Assembly: GCF_037479095.1 (NCBI RefSeq)
Contig: NZ_JBBGZW010000001.1
Location: forward strand, 2,728,001-2,792,000
Source: Pantoea nemavictus
GTDB taxonomy: Bacteria > Pseudomonadota > Gammaproteobacteria > Enterobacterales > Enterobacteriaceae
Length of the DNA stretch: 64,000 bases
Direction of reading: 5' to 3'
The notes below the pieces were generated by a model, which was given only the letters and a program-made list of their open reading frames with translations, did no database searches and was not told the origin of the DNA. The position numbers and the translations under genes were made by a program. Position 1 is the first letter of the stretch, and each line of letters opens with the position of its first letter. Below, piece by piece: positions 45,667 through 54,339 of this stretch.

Positions 45667-46056
45667 TTAGAGTTTGCCAGTGAGGTATTGCGCTTCGCCA
45701 TCGGCAAAGCTCCAGTCACCTTTACTGTTGGTGATAAAACTAATCATCAAATCTGTGCCCTGTACGCCACAATTTTCCTGCAGCTCGCGCGCTAACTCTG
45801 CCATAAACAGACACTTCTGTTCTTCACTTCTCGGGCTGGTATAAACGCGCACCATCACCAGATTATCGCTGCGCTCAAAACCCAAACCGGTGTCCTGAAA
45901 GACCATCTGATAGCCTTTGTTTTCATGAACAATCTGATAGCGATCGCGTGCGGGCACTTTGAACGCCGTTAACACCGCGCGATGTGCGGCATCCAGCAAA
46001 GTCCGTAATTCTGCTTCAGAACGGCCCTGAATAACGTCAAATGTCAGTAATGGCAT
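45667..46056 (-). CDS. Tautomerase family protein
   Basis: The 129-residue protein, when started at the ATG at 46056, begins MPLLTFDVIQGRSEAELR. Removal of Met leaves the catalytic Pro-1 that defines the 4-oxalocrotonate tautomerase superfamily. Arg residues RDRYQIVHE and the FQDTGLGFERS segment resemble the longer (about 130-residue) fused-length members. A GAGGG precedes this ATG, which favours it over a frame start at 46080. It is divergent from a LysR regulator. Confidence 0.88.
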   Translation of the reverse strand: MPLLTFDVIQGRSEAELRTLLDAAHRAVLTAFKVPARDRYQIVHENKGYQMVFQDTGLGFERSDNLVMVRVYTSPRSEEQKCLFMAELARELQENCGVQGTDLMISFITNSKGDWSFADGEAQYLTGKL

Positions 46057-46170
46057 CAATAAACCCTCGTTTTTGCTCACATGAAAAGAGTAGGATGTGG
46101 CTCTATGCTGCCGCTTGCTGCCGGAAAGAAAAAGCGTGCTGGTTGAAATGATTATTTATTATTTTGAACA

Positions 46171-47100
46171 ATGAAGATGAAAGAAATTAAAACCGATAGC
46201 CTTTGGGTCCATTTGCACTGGTTAACCGTGCTGGCTGAGCTCGGCAGTTTTACGCGTGCAGCGGAGCGCTTAGACGTCAGCAAAGCGGCGATGAGCCAAA
46301 AGATTAAAGAACTGGAAAAGATGGCCGGCGTGGCGTTGGTGCAGCGCACCACGCGCAGCGTACGTCTCACTTCCGCCGGTGAAAAGCTGGTGGATGAGCT
46401 GCGCGATCCTTTTGCGCGCATCGCGCAGAGCTTTTTCAGCGTGCGCGATGAAGCGGGACCGGTACGTGGCATGGTGCGCGTAACGGCTCCGGTAGCCTTT
46501 GCGCGTCAGCAGCTGGTGCCGATTATTGGTGATTTCTTGCGGGATTATCCGCAGGTGCGTCTGCAGCTGGATGTGACCGATCGTTTGGTCTCGCTGGGCA
46601 GTGAAGGATTTGATCTGGCGATTCGCCACAGCGATAACCTGCCGGAAACGCACGTGGCGCTGCCGCTGTGTGAAACCCACGCGCTGCTGGTGGCTTCCCC
46701 CGCCTATCTGGCACAAAATGGGGTGCCCGCTACGCCGCAGGCGCTGCAGCAGCACAACTGCCTGTATTATCCGCGGGGTTTAGAGTCGCCGCAGTGGCGC
46801 TTTCGCTTGGCCAGCGACGCCAGTGAAACCGTGCAGGTAAAGATTCAGGGCAACTTTGCCACTAACAATAGCGAGTCGATTCGTGACGCAGCATTGCAGG
46901 GAGTAGGTATCGCGATGCTGCCTGATTTCAGCGCCAGCGCGGCACTCGCCAGCGGTACGCTGCAGCAGGTGCTGCCGCAGTGGCAGACGATCGATGCCTT
47001 CGCCGATCGTTTGTGGGTGGTACGCCCGTATGCTGCACAGGTGCCACGGGCGGTGACCACCTTTATCCACTGGTTACGCGCGCGCTTTGTTGATGGGTGA
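46171..47100 (+). CDS. LysR-type transcriptional regulator
   Basis: The 309-residue regulator has the winged helix HLHWLTVLAELGSFTRAAERLDVSKAAMSQKIKELEK (about 11-47) and an effector domain of the CrgA/DsdC-like branch (GMVRVTAPVAFARQQLVPIIGDFLRDYPQVRLQLDVTDR). It is divergent from the tautomerase gene and is its likely controller. The 3' end overlaps the convergent glycosyltransferase gene by 27 bp. Confidence 0.9.
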   Translation: MKMKEIKTDSLWVHLHWLTVLAELGSFTRAAERLDVSKAAMSQKIKELEKMAGVALVQRTTRSVRLTSAGEKLVDELRDPFARIAQSFFSVRDEAGPVRGMVRVTAPVAFARQQLVPIIGDFLRDYPQVRLQLDVTDRLVSLGSEGFDLAIRHSDNLPETHVALPLCETHALLVASPAYLAQNGVPATPQALQQHNCLYYPRGLESPQWRFRLASDASETVQVKIQGNFATNNSESIRDAALQGVGIAMLPDFSASAALASGTLQQVLPQWQTIDAFADRLWVVRPYAAQVPRAVTTFIHWLRARFVDG

Positions 47101-48087
47101 CGCCAGCGTGATGGGCGTATGCGGTTGCATCATTTGGCCCAACAGGCTGCTGCGGTTGTAGTGACCGAGGCGCAGGTTGAAGTCGAGATGCAACTGTTCA
47201 TTGCCGCTGAGCTTAATCACCGGCGGTGGCGTATGCGGGCGCTGGTGAAACAGCACCGCGTGGGCAAACGCCTCGCTTTTCCAGCCGCTCAGGCGCTGAT
47301 AGTAATAGGCGTTCGCCTCGCATTTACGCAGATAGAGATTGACCCGGCGATATTCACGCATGGCGATTTGCTGCGCCAGCGAACCCAGTTGCTGTTCCGG
47401 CTGGGCAATCTTCTGCGTCAGCAGCGAATAATCATCGCGTTTGGTCAATTCATTGAAATAATTTTGTTCGCCGAGATGTTTAATCGGCGCGTAATGTTTT
47501 TGCCATTCACGAATAAACGGATTATTGGCTGTCGCCGCCAGGAACCAGCTCTCAATCACCGGCGCGAGATAATTAACGGTGGCATTTTCGTGATAATAAC
47601 CAATCACATCCATACCACGTTCCTGATGTGCGCGATGCACCCAGGAGAGATCTTCAAATAATAACGTGCTGCAATCAATAGCAATGCCGCCATAACGTAA
47701 TAGCAACTCCAGGCGAATGACTTCGCTGCGCTGCTGTGCGCTTAATTGTGAAGAGGTAAAGATAAAGTCAGGTAAAACTTCTTTTACCGTTAAGCGGTTT
47801 AATAAATGAATTTCATGATCGGGATTATCCTGACGAATTTTTTTAATATTTAACGCCATCGATTTGGGTAAATATTCATTATCCCAATACATCCACACTT
47901 TTTTTGGAATCTCTGGCAGATCTTTTTCGCCAGAAAGCAACACGATATTGTCCTCTTCGCTGGGATCGTATTCCGGCGCACAGAGCGCATTATGCTGTTT
48001 TTTCTGCAGGAAAGTCTGGCTGGTAAAGGCGAGTCTTTTCCAGTTATGCCAGAGGTTTAAGGCTGGCTGAAGGCGTTTTTTATTCAT
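47074..48087 (-). CDS. Capsular polysaccharide synthesis-type glycosyltransferase
   Basis: The 337-residue protein has IPKKVWMYWDNEYLPKSMALNIKKI, HEIHLLNRLTVKEVLP, and the DxD-like RYGGIAIDCSTLLFEDL. These are typical of the Caps_synth/GT32-like fold that uses nucleotide sugars. There is no signal peptide or clear membrane segment. It stands apart from any surface-polysaccharide cluster. The base composition of its 5' half is lower in GC than its neighbours, so recent acquisition is possible. The acceptor is unknown. Confidence 0.85.
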   Translation of the reverse strand: MNKKRLQPALNLWHNWKRLAFTSQTFLQKKQHNALCAPEYDPSEEDNIVLLSGEKDLPEIPKKVWMYWDNEYLPKSMALNIKKIRQDNPDHEIHLLNRLTVKEVLPDFIFTSSQLSAQQRSEVIRLELLLRYGGIAIDCSTLLFEDLSWVHRAHQERGMDVIGYYHENATVNYLAPVIESWFLAATANNPFIREWQKHYAPIKHLGEQNYFNELTKRDDYSLLTQKIAQPEQQLGSLAQQIAMREYRRVNLYLRKCEANAYYYQRLSGWKSEAFAHAVLFHQRPHTPPPVIKLSGNEQLHLDFNLRLGHYNRSSLLGQMMQPHTPITLASPINKARA

Positions 48088-48504
48088 GATGCACCTGATT
48101 ATTGTGATTATGGTGGCAAGGCTTCCCTGTTACTGGCGCTGAGCGCTCTTGATTATCCCTTTCTTTGTGCTGTGTAAAAAAATACTCTCCAGAGCTTAAT
48201 AAAACATTCTGTGCTGTGCGGCTACCACTTTTTACTTCTTTCAGATAAAGCGGAAAATCAAGGATCCGTTAAGTTTTAAATTAACGCTGAATAACATACT
48301 GGATTGTTGTTTATTCACTTTTTTCAGCTTAAGACTATTCCTAATAAAATAAGGTTGGCGTGGCGCAGGCTGCGGATTGAATTAAAAAGTGGGCGTGAGA
48401 TCACTGGTTAACCTCACTGCATTTTCCGCTGGTCTGCGGTAAGAATCCCACCGTGAGTGAGGGTTAGCTACGCTTAAAGGAGGTGATTAACCAAAGGAGA
48501 CACT
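48088..48504. other. AT-rich intergenic region with divergent promoters
   Basis: These 417 bases separate the glycosyltransferase and beta-propeller genes. They contain AT-rich stretches without a convincing gene or RNA. The only clear element is the double ribosome site before 48505. Confidence 0.7.
48477..48500 (+). promoter_or_regulatory. Double ribosome-binding site
   Basis: AAGGAGGTGAT (48477-48487) is complementary to the 16S rRNA 3' end over 11 bases, far more than needed, but lies 17 bases before the ATG. A second AAAGGAGA (48493-48500) is at the normal distance. No start codon sits properly after the first. Confidence 0.7.
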
Positions 48505-49464
48505 ATGCAGCGACACAACCGTGGCCTACTGGCGGTCGATAAGCAGGGCAATCGCGTGCTGTTTCTCAATCCCGAAACCTTTGCCGTTGAGCAAGAGTTA
48601 AATGCTTTTCCCCCGCAGCCGTATGAGTTACTGATGCTGCCACAGCTGGAGAAAGCGTATGTGCCGATCTACGGCGATGGCATTCACGGCGACAACCCGC
48701 ATCCGGGTCACAAAGTGGCGATCATCGATCTGCGTTTGCGTCAGATCAGTGGCTTTATTGATTTGTCGCCGTTAAAAGCGCCGCACAGCGGCCAACTGGG
48801 ACGTGACGGCAAAGTCTATCTCTGCTGTGAAAACAGCGCGGTGGTCGCGGTGATTGATCCGGTCAGCGATCGACTGGAAAAAACCATTCAGCTGCCGTCG
48901 CACAATGCGCACCGGCTGACGCTATCGCCTAGCGGCCGCAAACTGTTTACCGAGAACGAAGAGGATGCCAGCATTACCGTGGTGGATCTGTGCGAGGCTG
49001 AAGGGCGCATTATCGATAACATTCTGATGCCAGGACCGATCTCAGGGATTGCTGCCTCACCGAAACATCCCTATCTGGTGGCGAGTGCCGCGGATGCGCC
49101 GCTGCTGTATGTCGTCGATCGGCAAAGTCATCGCATCCGTCAGCGCCTGACGTTACCTGGGCATCAACAACCGTGTCAGGTGGTGCGCTTTAGCGCCAAT
49201 GGCGAACGACTGGTGGCGATTGGCGATCAGGAGCCGGTAGTGACGCTGTTTGACGATTTACTCAATCCGTTAGGCGATATTCGTGTTGGCAATAAACCGA
49301 TGGATGGCTGCTTCAGTGAAGACAATCGCAGCTTGCTGATTGCTAACGAGGGCGACGGTTCGCTCAGCCTGATTGATCTGCAGCAGATGAAGGTGATTGC
49401 CACGCCGCAGGCCGGCACCGGTTGTGAAGTGTTGAGCTACTTCCAGCTTAACCTTTCGGGTTAA
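48505..49464 (+). CDS. YncE-like beta-propeller protein
   Basis: The 319-residue product consists of repeated YVTN-type blades: VYLCCENSAVVAVIDPVSDRLEKTIQLP, KLFTENEEDASITVVDL, PYLVASAADAPLLYVVDRQSHRIRQ and SLLIANEGDGSLSLIDLQQMKVI. No signal peptide is seen, so it would be cytoplasmic, unlike E. coli YncE. Such propellers act as binding scaffolds or lactonases. Translation should be strong given its double ribosome site. It overlaps the convergent phosphatase gene by four bases. Confidence 0.83.
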   Translation: MQRHNRGLLAVDKQGNRVLFLNPETFAVEQELNAFPPQPYELLMLPQLEKAYVPIYGDGIHGDNPHPGHKVAIIDLRLRQISGFIDLSPLKAPHSGQLGRDGKVYLCCENSAVVAVIDPVSDRLEKTIQLPSHNAHRLTLSPSGRKLFTENEEDASITVVDLCEAEGRIIDNILMPGPISGIAASPKHPYLVASAADAPLLYVVDRQSHRIRQRLTLPGHQQPCQVVRFSANGERLVAIGDQEPVVTLFDDLLNPLGDIRVGNKPMDGCFSEDNRSLLIANEGDGSLSLIDLQQMKVIATPQAGTGCEVLSYFQLNLSG

Positions 49465-50015
49465 ATAAAGGGGCGATGATAAATCGCACTGCTCCAGTGG
49501 CGGCTGCTGGCATGTTTTTCTGCTTGCCAGCCGCGCTTACGCAACTCGCGTGCAATCAGTTTGTTCATGATGCCGTGTCCCACCAGCAACACTGTGCCTT
49601 GCTGCGACAGCGAGACCAGTTTATCCGCGGTCAGCCGAGCGCGTTCGCGCGCATGTTGCACCGACTCCACGTGCCCGGCATAGCCGCAAAGCCACAGCAG
49701 ACGCAACAGGGACAGCCAGACGGTTAGCGGCAGGTGAAGGCGCTCAAACGGCAGCGTAGGCATCGCGACTTCGCTAAATACCTCATCCACCGCGTGCGGC
49801 TGCAAACCAAGGCGCGTTAGCGACGATCGCGCGCGCGGCAGCGGGCTGGTGGCAATCACGCTGGCCTGGCGCGCAATCGTCTGACTGCGCGGCGGCGGCG
49901 AGTCGCAAATATCAGCCTGATCGTATCCTTCACACCAGTCGGCCAGCGCCCGCGCCGTAAAGCGCCCGCTAACCGGATGATCGGGTTTACCGTGTCGCAT
50001 GAGAATAATGGTCAT
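49461..50015 (-). CDS. Histidine phosphatase superfamily protein
   Basis: The 184-residue protein starts MTIILMRHGKPDHP, where RHG carries the phospho-accepting His. The second catalytic His is in VLLVGHGIMNKLIARELRKRGW. This is the phosphoglycerate mutase-like fold; small members such as SixA or CobC relatives dephosphorylate proteins or metabolites. It has no neighbours suggesting a pathway. Confidence 0.87.
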   Translation of the reverse strand: MTIILMRHGKPDHPVSGRFTARALADWCEGYDQADICDSPPPRSQTIARQASVIATSPLPRARSSLTRLGLQPHAVDEVFSEVAMPTLPFERLHLPLTVWLSLLRLLWLCGYAGHVESVQHARERARLTADKLVSLSQQGTVLLVGHGIMNKLIARELRKRGWQAEKHASSRHWSSAIYHRPFI

Positions 50016-50599
50016 AGGGCCTCTGAGTGACGTTGCTCCAGTGTAATGCAGATGGTGCGCTTATCGTGACCCGGCGGTGGGTTTTAAGAGTAATGCCTGA
50101 CTGTCATCAAAGCTTAACTCAAGTGTGCGAAAAACAGCGCGATGAAGAATCAGGCTTCTGCGCTAAATGGTAAGCAATAATCGTCAATCATGCGGCAACT
50201 GACATTTTTTTGTTCACGCGCATTAGATGTAATGTCATGAATTAATGCCTTTTTTGTCTTTTACCCCTGAGTTATAGTGAAGATTAATTAATAAATATCA
50301 CTATTATCGCTTGATTTATCTACGCGCGTAGATAGACTATCTCCATAGTGATAACTCACGGTGCCAGAGACGAAGTTGGCCTTGAGATGACCCAGTTACA
50401 TTTGCCTCACTAATGCGATCGATGAAAATTACATCGACGGAAACAGGCGAAGAAGCGAATTCCAACACCAGGGAATTCATTACTGATTTTTCATCCAGGT
50501 TTGCCTACTGAACGTCGCCACCGGGGAGTTCCGCTTGTTGCAAGGGAACTGACCCACGGAAGGGCGTTTGCTGTTTTTACCTCTCTCAGGGAAATGGTC
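50016..50599 (+). other. Long upstream region of the nucleoside-use operon
   Basis: These 584 bases precede the MFS gene. The first 250 are unremarkable. A nested dyad and promoter lie at 50296-50353, leaving a leader of about 250 bases. The leader includes GTTGCAAGGGAACTGACCC and several short inverted repeats. I do not recognise a known riboswitch. An in-frame extension of the MFS from 50501 has no ribosome site. Confidence 0.6.
50296..50353 (+). promoter_or_regulatory. Promoter with nested palindromic operator
   Basis: A perfect 18-bp palindrome, TATCTACGCGCGTAGATA (50317-50334), fills exactly the spacer between TTGATT (50311-50316) and GACTAT (50335-50340). Around it, TATCACTAT (50296-50304) and ATAGTGATA (50345-50353) form a perfect outer inverted repeat, off-centre by one base. 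The central CpG symmetry suits a LacI-family operator, and a LacI-type gene is in the operon downstream. Confidence 0.7.
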
Positions 50600-51994
50600 A
50601 TGACGGTACATCACTCCGTTTCGCAACAAAGCGCACTCAACGCCTCCTCTGCTGCCGATGCGCGGCTTGAAACCACTGCTGGCCGCAAAGACTTCTGGCG
50701 CGCCACCTTCTCCTGCTGGCTCGGCACCGCGATGGAATATGCGGATTTTGCCCTTTATGGCCTCGCTGCGGGCATCATCTTTGGTGACGTCTTCTTCCCC
50801 GAAGCCACGCCAACCATCGCCTTACTCTCAAGTTTTGCTACCTGGTCCGTTGGCTTCATTGCCCGCCCGATTGGCGCGTTGCTGTTTGGTTGGATCGGCG
50901 ATCGTAAAGGCCGCAAAACGGTGATGATCGCCACCATCATTCTGATGGGCGCTTCTACCACATTAATTGGCCTGATTCCCTCCTACGCCAGCATTGGCGT
51001 GTGGGCACCGGCGTGTCTGGTGCTGCTGCGCTTTACGCAGGGGCTCGGCGCCGGCGCAGAGCTGTCTGGCGGTACCGTGATGCTAGGCGAATATGCGCCG
51101 GTTGAGCGTCGCGGTCTGGTGTCATCGGTGATTGCGCTGGGTTCGAACAGCGGCACGCTCATCGCCTCGCTGGTATGGCTGGCAGTAATCCAGATGGACA
51201 AAGAGAGTTTGCTGGCGTGGGGCTGGCGCATTCCGTTCCTCAGCAGCGTGCTGATTGCGGTGGTGGCATTGTGGATCCGCCGCCATCTGCGCGAAACGCC
51301 GGTGTTTGAACGCCAGCAGGCAGAGTTACAGGCTGAGCGCAGCGCGACGCTGGCACAGGCGCAGGAAGAGGTGGACACCCGCAGCTTCTGGCAGCGCAGC
51401 CGCGCCTTCTGGACCATGGTGGGATTACGTATTGGCGAGAACGGCCCCTCTTATCTGGCGCAGGGCTTTATTGTCGGTTACGTGGCGAAAGTGCTGATGC
51501 TCGACAAATCGGTCCCCACCACGGCGGTATTTATCGCCTCGCTGCTGGGCTTCCTGATCATTCCTTTTGCGGGTTGGCTGTCGGATCGTTTTGGCCGCCG
51601 TATTACCTATCGCTGCTTCTGCCTGTTACTGATGTTCTACGCCTGGCCGGCCTTTAGCCTGATGGATAGCCGCGATCCTACCATTGTTATCGCGGTGATT
51701 GTGGTGGGTATGGCGCTGGCATCGCTGGGTATTTTTGGCGTGCAGGCGGCGTGGGGCGTCGAGATGTTTGGCGTTAAACGTCGTTATACCAAGATGGCCG
51801 TCGCCAAAGAGCTAGGGTCTATCCTTTCTGGAGGCACCGCACCGTTAGTGGCGGCGGCGCTGTTGTCGTTCACCGGACACTGGTGGCCGATTGCGGTGTA
51901 TTTCACTGCGATGGCCAGCATCGGTTTCCTTACCACCTTTGTGGCTCCGGAAACGCGCGGACGCGATCTCAATCTGCCGGAAGATGCAATTTGA
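50600..51994 (+). CDS. MFS transporter, metabolite:H+ symporter (MHS) family
   Basis: The 464-residue transporter has twelve membrane segments with MHS-type features: WRATFSCWLGTAMEYADFALYG, FIARPIGALLFGWIGDRKGRKTVM, LRFTQGLGAGAELSGGTVMLGEYAP and FGVQAAWGVEMFGVKRRYT. MHS relatives carry dicarboxylates, shikimate, betaine or similar compounds. Its place before a LacI regulator and a nucleoside hydrolase suggests a nucleoside or related substrate. The ATG at 50600 follows CAGGGA; one at 50594 is also possible. Confidence 0.87.
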   Translation: MTVHHSVSQQSALNASSAADARLETTAGRKDFWRATFSCWLGTAMEYADFALYGLAAGIIFGDVFFPEATPTIALLSSFATWSVGFIARPIGALLFGWIGDRKGRKTVMIATIILMGASTTLIGLIPSYASIGVWAPACLVLLRFTQGLGAGAELSGGTVMLGEYAPVERRGLVSSVIALGSNSGTLIASLVWLAVIQMDKESLLAWGWRIPFLSSVLIAVVALWIRRHLRETPVFERQQAELQAERSATLAQAQEEVDTRSFWQRSRAFWTMVGLRIGENGPSYLAQGFIVGYVAKVLMLDKSVPTTAVFIASLLGFLIIPFAGWLSDRFGRRITYRCFCLLLMFYAWPAFSLMDSRDPTIVIAVIVVGMALASLGIFGVQAAWGVEMFGVKRRYTKMAVAKELGSILSGGTAPLVAAALLSFTGHWWPIAVYFTAMASIGFLTTFVAPETRGRDLNLPEDAI

Positions 51995-52022
51995 CCAGCA
52001 GGATCGCGTAAAACATCACCTC

Positions 52023-52045
52023 ATTGGCCGGCGCTCCCGGCCAAT
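52023..52045 (+). repeat. Hairpin between MFS and LacI genes
   Basis: ATTGGCCGG-CGCTC-CCGGCCAAT is a perfect 9-bp stem in the 74-bp gap. No T-run follows, so it may set mRNA stability or partial termination between transporter and regulator. Confidence 0.55.
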
Positions 52046-52068
52046 GGCATTTACGCAGGGGCAAAGGA

Positions 52069-53091
52069 ATGGCGAAATCTCCAACCGGAAATGTGACGCG
52101 CACCGATGTGGCAAAAGTTGCCGGGACCTCGGTGGCGGTGGTCAGTTACGTGATCAATAACGGTCCACGCCCGGTGGCAGAAGCCACGCGGCAGCGCGTG
52201 CTGGAGGCGATTAAACAGACCGGCTATCGCCCGAATGCGGTGGCGCGTGCGCTGGCTTCCGGCAGCACCAAAACCTTTGGTTTAGTGGTGCCGAACATTG
52301 GTAACCCCTTTGTTGCCTCAATGGCGCACATGCTGTTGCAGGAGTCGATGAATCACGGCCACGTCATGCTATTGGGCGATGCAGGTGACGATCGCAAGCG
52401 CGAGCTGGAGATCATTCAGGGCCTGCTAAATCGTCAGGTTGATGGCCTGTTTTATAACAGCGTTGATCGTCATCCCTATATCGATGTGATTCAGGCCAGC
52501 GGTACGCCACTGGTGATGCTGGATCGTATTGAACCGCGTCCCGGCGTCAACATGCTGCGCGTCAATGAACGCGAAGCGGCGTGTCAGGTCACCGCGCATC
52601 TGCTCAGTCACGGTTATCAGCAGGTTGGCATGATCAGCGGCCCGCTGGACATGCTAAACGCGCAGGATCGTATTCAGGGCTGGCGCGATGCGCTGGCGCA
52701 GCAGGGTTTGCCGGCGGATGAGGCGATGATTTTCCCCGCGAACTACACGCGGCAGGGCGGTTATGACGCCGCACAGCGCATGGTGGCAAGCGGTCGCGTG
52801 CCACGTGCGCTGTTTACCAGTAATGAAGGCCAGGCGATTGGCTGTATTCGTGCGCTGTCGGAACATGGACTGCGCGTGCCGCAGGATGTCGCGCTGGTGT
52901 GTTTTAACGGTACCGATCAGTCGGCGTTTCATGTGCCTACGTTGACCACCGTCCGTCAGCCGCTGCGCGATATGGCGCGTAGTGCGATTGCCATGCTCAA
53001 AAACTGGGATGGCGACGCGAAGCTGGCGGAATTCCCTCACCAGTTAGAAATTGGTGAGTCCTGTGGCTGTCAGCTCTTTCAAGCAGAATAA
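52069..53091 (+). CDS. LacI-family transcriptional regulator
   Basis: The 340-residue repressor has the LacI helix-turn-helix and hinge (VTRTDVAKVAGTSVAVVSYVINNGPRPVAEATRQRVLEAIKQTGYRPNAVARAL, about 9-62). A periplasmic-binding-protein-like core (FGLVVPNIGNPF onward) binds the inducer. The ATG at 52069 follows CAGGGG. It sits between an MFS gene and a nucleoside hydrolase in one operon and likely autoregulates through the palindrome near 50325. The ligand may be a nucleoside or ribose derivative. Confidence 0.92.
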   Translation: MAKSPTGNVTRTDVAKVAGTSVAVVSYVINNGPRPVAEATRQRVLEAIKQTGYRPNAVARALASGSTKTFGLVVPNIGNPFVASMAHMLLQESMNHGHVMLLGDAGDDRKRELEIIQGLLNRQVDGLFYNSVDRHPYIDVIQASGTPLVMLDRIEPRPGVNMLRVNEREAACQVTAHLLSHGYQQVGMISGPLDMLNAQDRIQGWRDALAQQGLPADEAMIFPANYTRQGGYDAAQRMVASGRVPRALFTSNEGQAIGCIRALSEHGLRVPQDVALVCFNGTDQSAFHVPTLTTVRQPLRDMARSAIAMLKNWDGDAKLAEFPHQLEIGESCGCQLFQAE

Positions 53092-53103
53092 AACTATAAC
53101 ATT

Positions 53104-54087
53104 ATGAAAAGACTAATTATTGATTGTGATCCGGGAAACGGCATTGCGGGCGCTAATACCGATGATGGTCTGGCGCTGGCGTTAGCATTGGCCTCACCTT
53201 CGCTGTCGCTTGAGCTGGTCACTACCGTGACGGGTAACACGCCGAGTGCGGTTGGGGCGCAGGTAGCAAAAGATCTGCTGCAGCGCCTGGGGCTTAACAT
53301 TCCGGTGGTGCAGGGCGCCTTGCAGGCATTGCGTGAAGATCCAGCCCCCTGGCGTGCGCGTCTTGACCATGTTGCCGATGAAAAGCTCGGGGAACTGTGG
53401 CACGGCGTTCGTCAGCCGCAGCGCATTCCAGCCGATGGACATGATGCGGCTGGGGTGATGGGACAGCTGATTTGTGACAATCCCGGCGAATTTACCCTGG
53501 TGGCGATTGGCCCGCTAACCAACGTGGCGCTGGCGCTACAGCGTTACCCGCAAATGGCGGAATCGGTGGCGGAAATTGTCATCATGGGCGGCGTGTTCGC
53601 GCTCGATGATTACATCAAAGACACCAATTTTGGCCTCGATCCGGAAGCGGCACATCAGGTGCTGCACAGCGGTGCCACCATCACGCTGGTGCCGATGGAT
53701 GCCACGACGCAAACGTTGATGACCCAGCAGGACCTCACCCGCATCACCGCTAATCCGCACCCGTTGCCGCAGTTTGTGCGTGAGACATTGCGTCCGTGGA
53801 TCGACTATTCGATTCGTACCCGTCACCTGCCGGGATGCTGGATTCACGATGCGCTGGTGGTGGCCTGGTTGCTCAATCAGCGCGTGGCCGACGGCGTTGA
53901 TTATTACGTGGATATTGAACTGCGCCCTGGCGCAACGCGCGGGAAAAGCTGGCGTTATCGCGCGCCGCTGCGTCTGGATATTGGCGTGCCAGAGCAAACC
54001 GGCGCGCTGGTGCATGTGATGCAAACCGTCAATAATTCGCTGCTGCTGGAGATGATTGAAAAGGCGTTTAATCAATTGCAACGCTGA
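53104..54087 (+). CDS. Nucleoside hydrolase (IUNH family)
   Basis: The 327-residue enzyme splits nucleosides into base and ribose. The calcium-binding aspartates appear as DCDPGNGIAGANTDDGLAL near the start (the usual DxDPGxDD cluster with an insertion). VAIGPLTNVALAL, IVIMGGVFAL and the C-terminal IHDALVVAWLL with active-site His/Asp are present. The insertion between DPG and DD is seen in some non-RihABC family members, so base specificity is uncertain. It starts 12 bp after the LacI gene. Confidence 0.9.
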   Translation: MKRLIIDCDPGNGIAGANTDDGLALALALASPSLSLELVTTVTGNTPSAVGAQVAKDLLQRLGLNIPVVQGALQALREDPAPWRARLDHVADEKLGELWHGVRQPQRIPADGHDAAGVMGQLICDNPGEFTLVAIGPLTNVALALQRYPQMAESVAEIVIMGGVFALDDYIKDTNFGLDPEAAHQVLHSGATITLVPMDATTQTLMTQQDLTRITANPHPLPQFVRETLRPWIDYSIRTRHLPGCWIHDALVVAWLLNQRVADGVDYYVDIELRPGATRGKSWRYRAPLRLDIGVPEQTGALVHVMQTVNNSLLLEMIEKAFNQLQR

Positions 54088-54095
54088 AGCGTTTT

Positions 54096-54155
54096 CCAGG
54101 TGCGCATAAATACGCACCCTACGCTGTTCCAGGGGCGCCCTTTATGGCTGTCCCC
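54096..54155. repeat. Family C palindromic repeat, copy 2
   Basis: CCAGGTGCGCATAAATACGCACCCTACG matches copy 1 at 22933 in its first hairpin. The second part (CAGGGGCGCCCTTTATGGC) has diverged. It lies after the nucleoside hydrolase stop. Confidence 0.6.
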
Positions 54156-54339
54156 TTCTACAACATGACACGCTTTTTTACACCGCGAATCACTCGCTGA
54201 CAATTCCCACCACAACCCGCCTTTCTGACATGCTATATACAAATGGTTAACATATTAGTAACCCGTGAAATTATTCGCGCGGTAACTTCTACAATAAATC
54301 CGGCCAACGATCCGGAAGCTAATCAGACAGGATACCAAC

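Noticed and set aside
50501..50599. N-terminal extension or leader peptide before the MFS gene
   Set aside because: No ribosome site for the upstream start, and the residues do not resemble an MHS transporter N-terminus.
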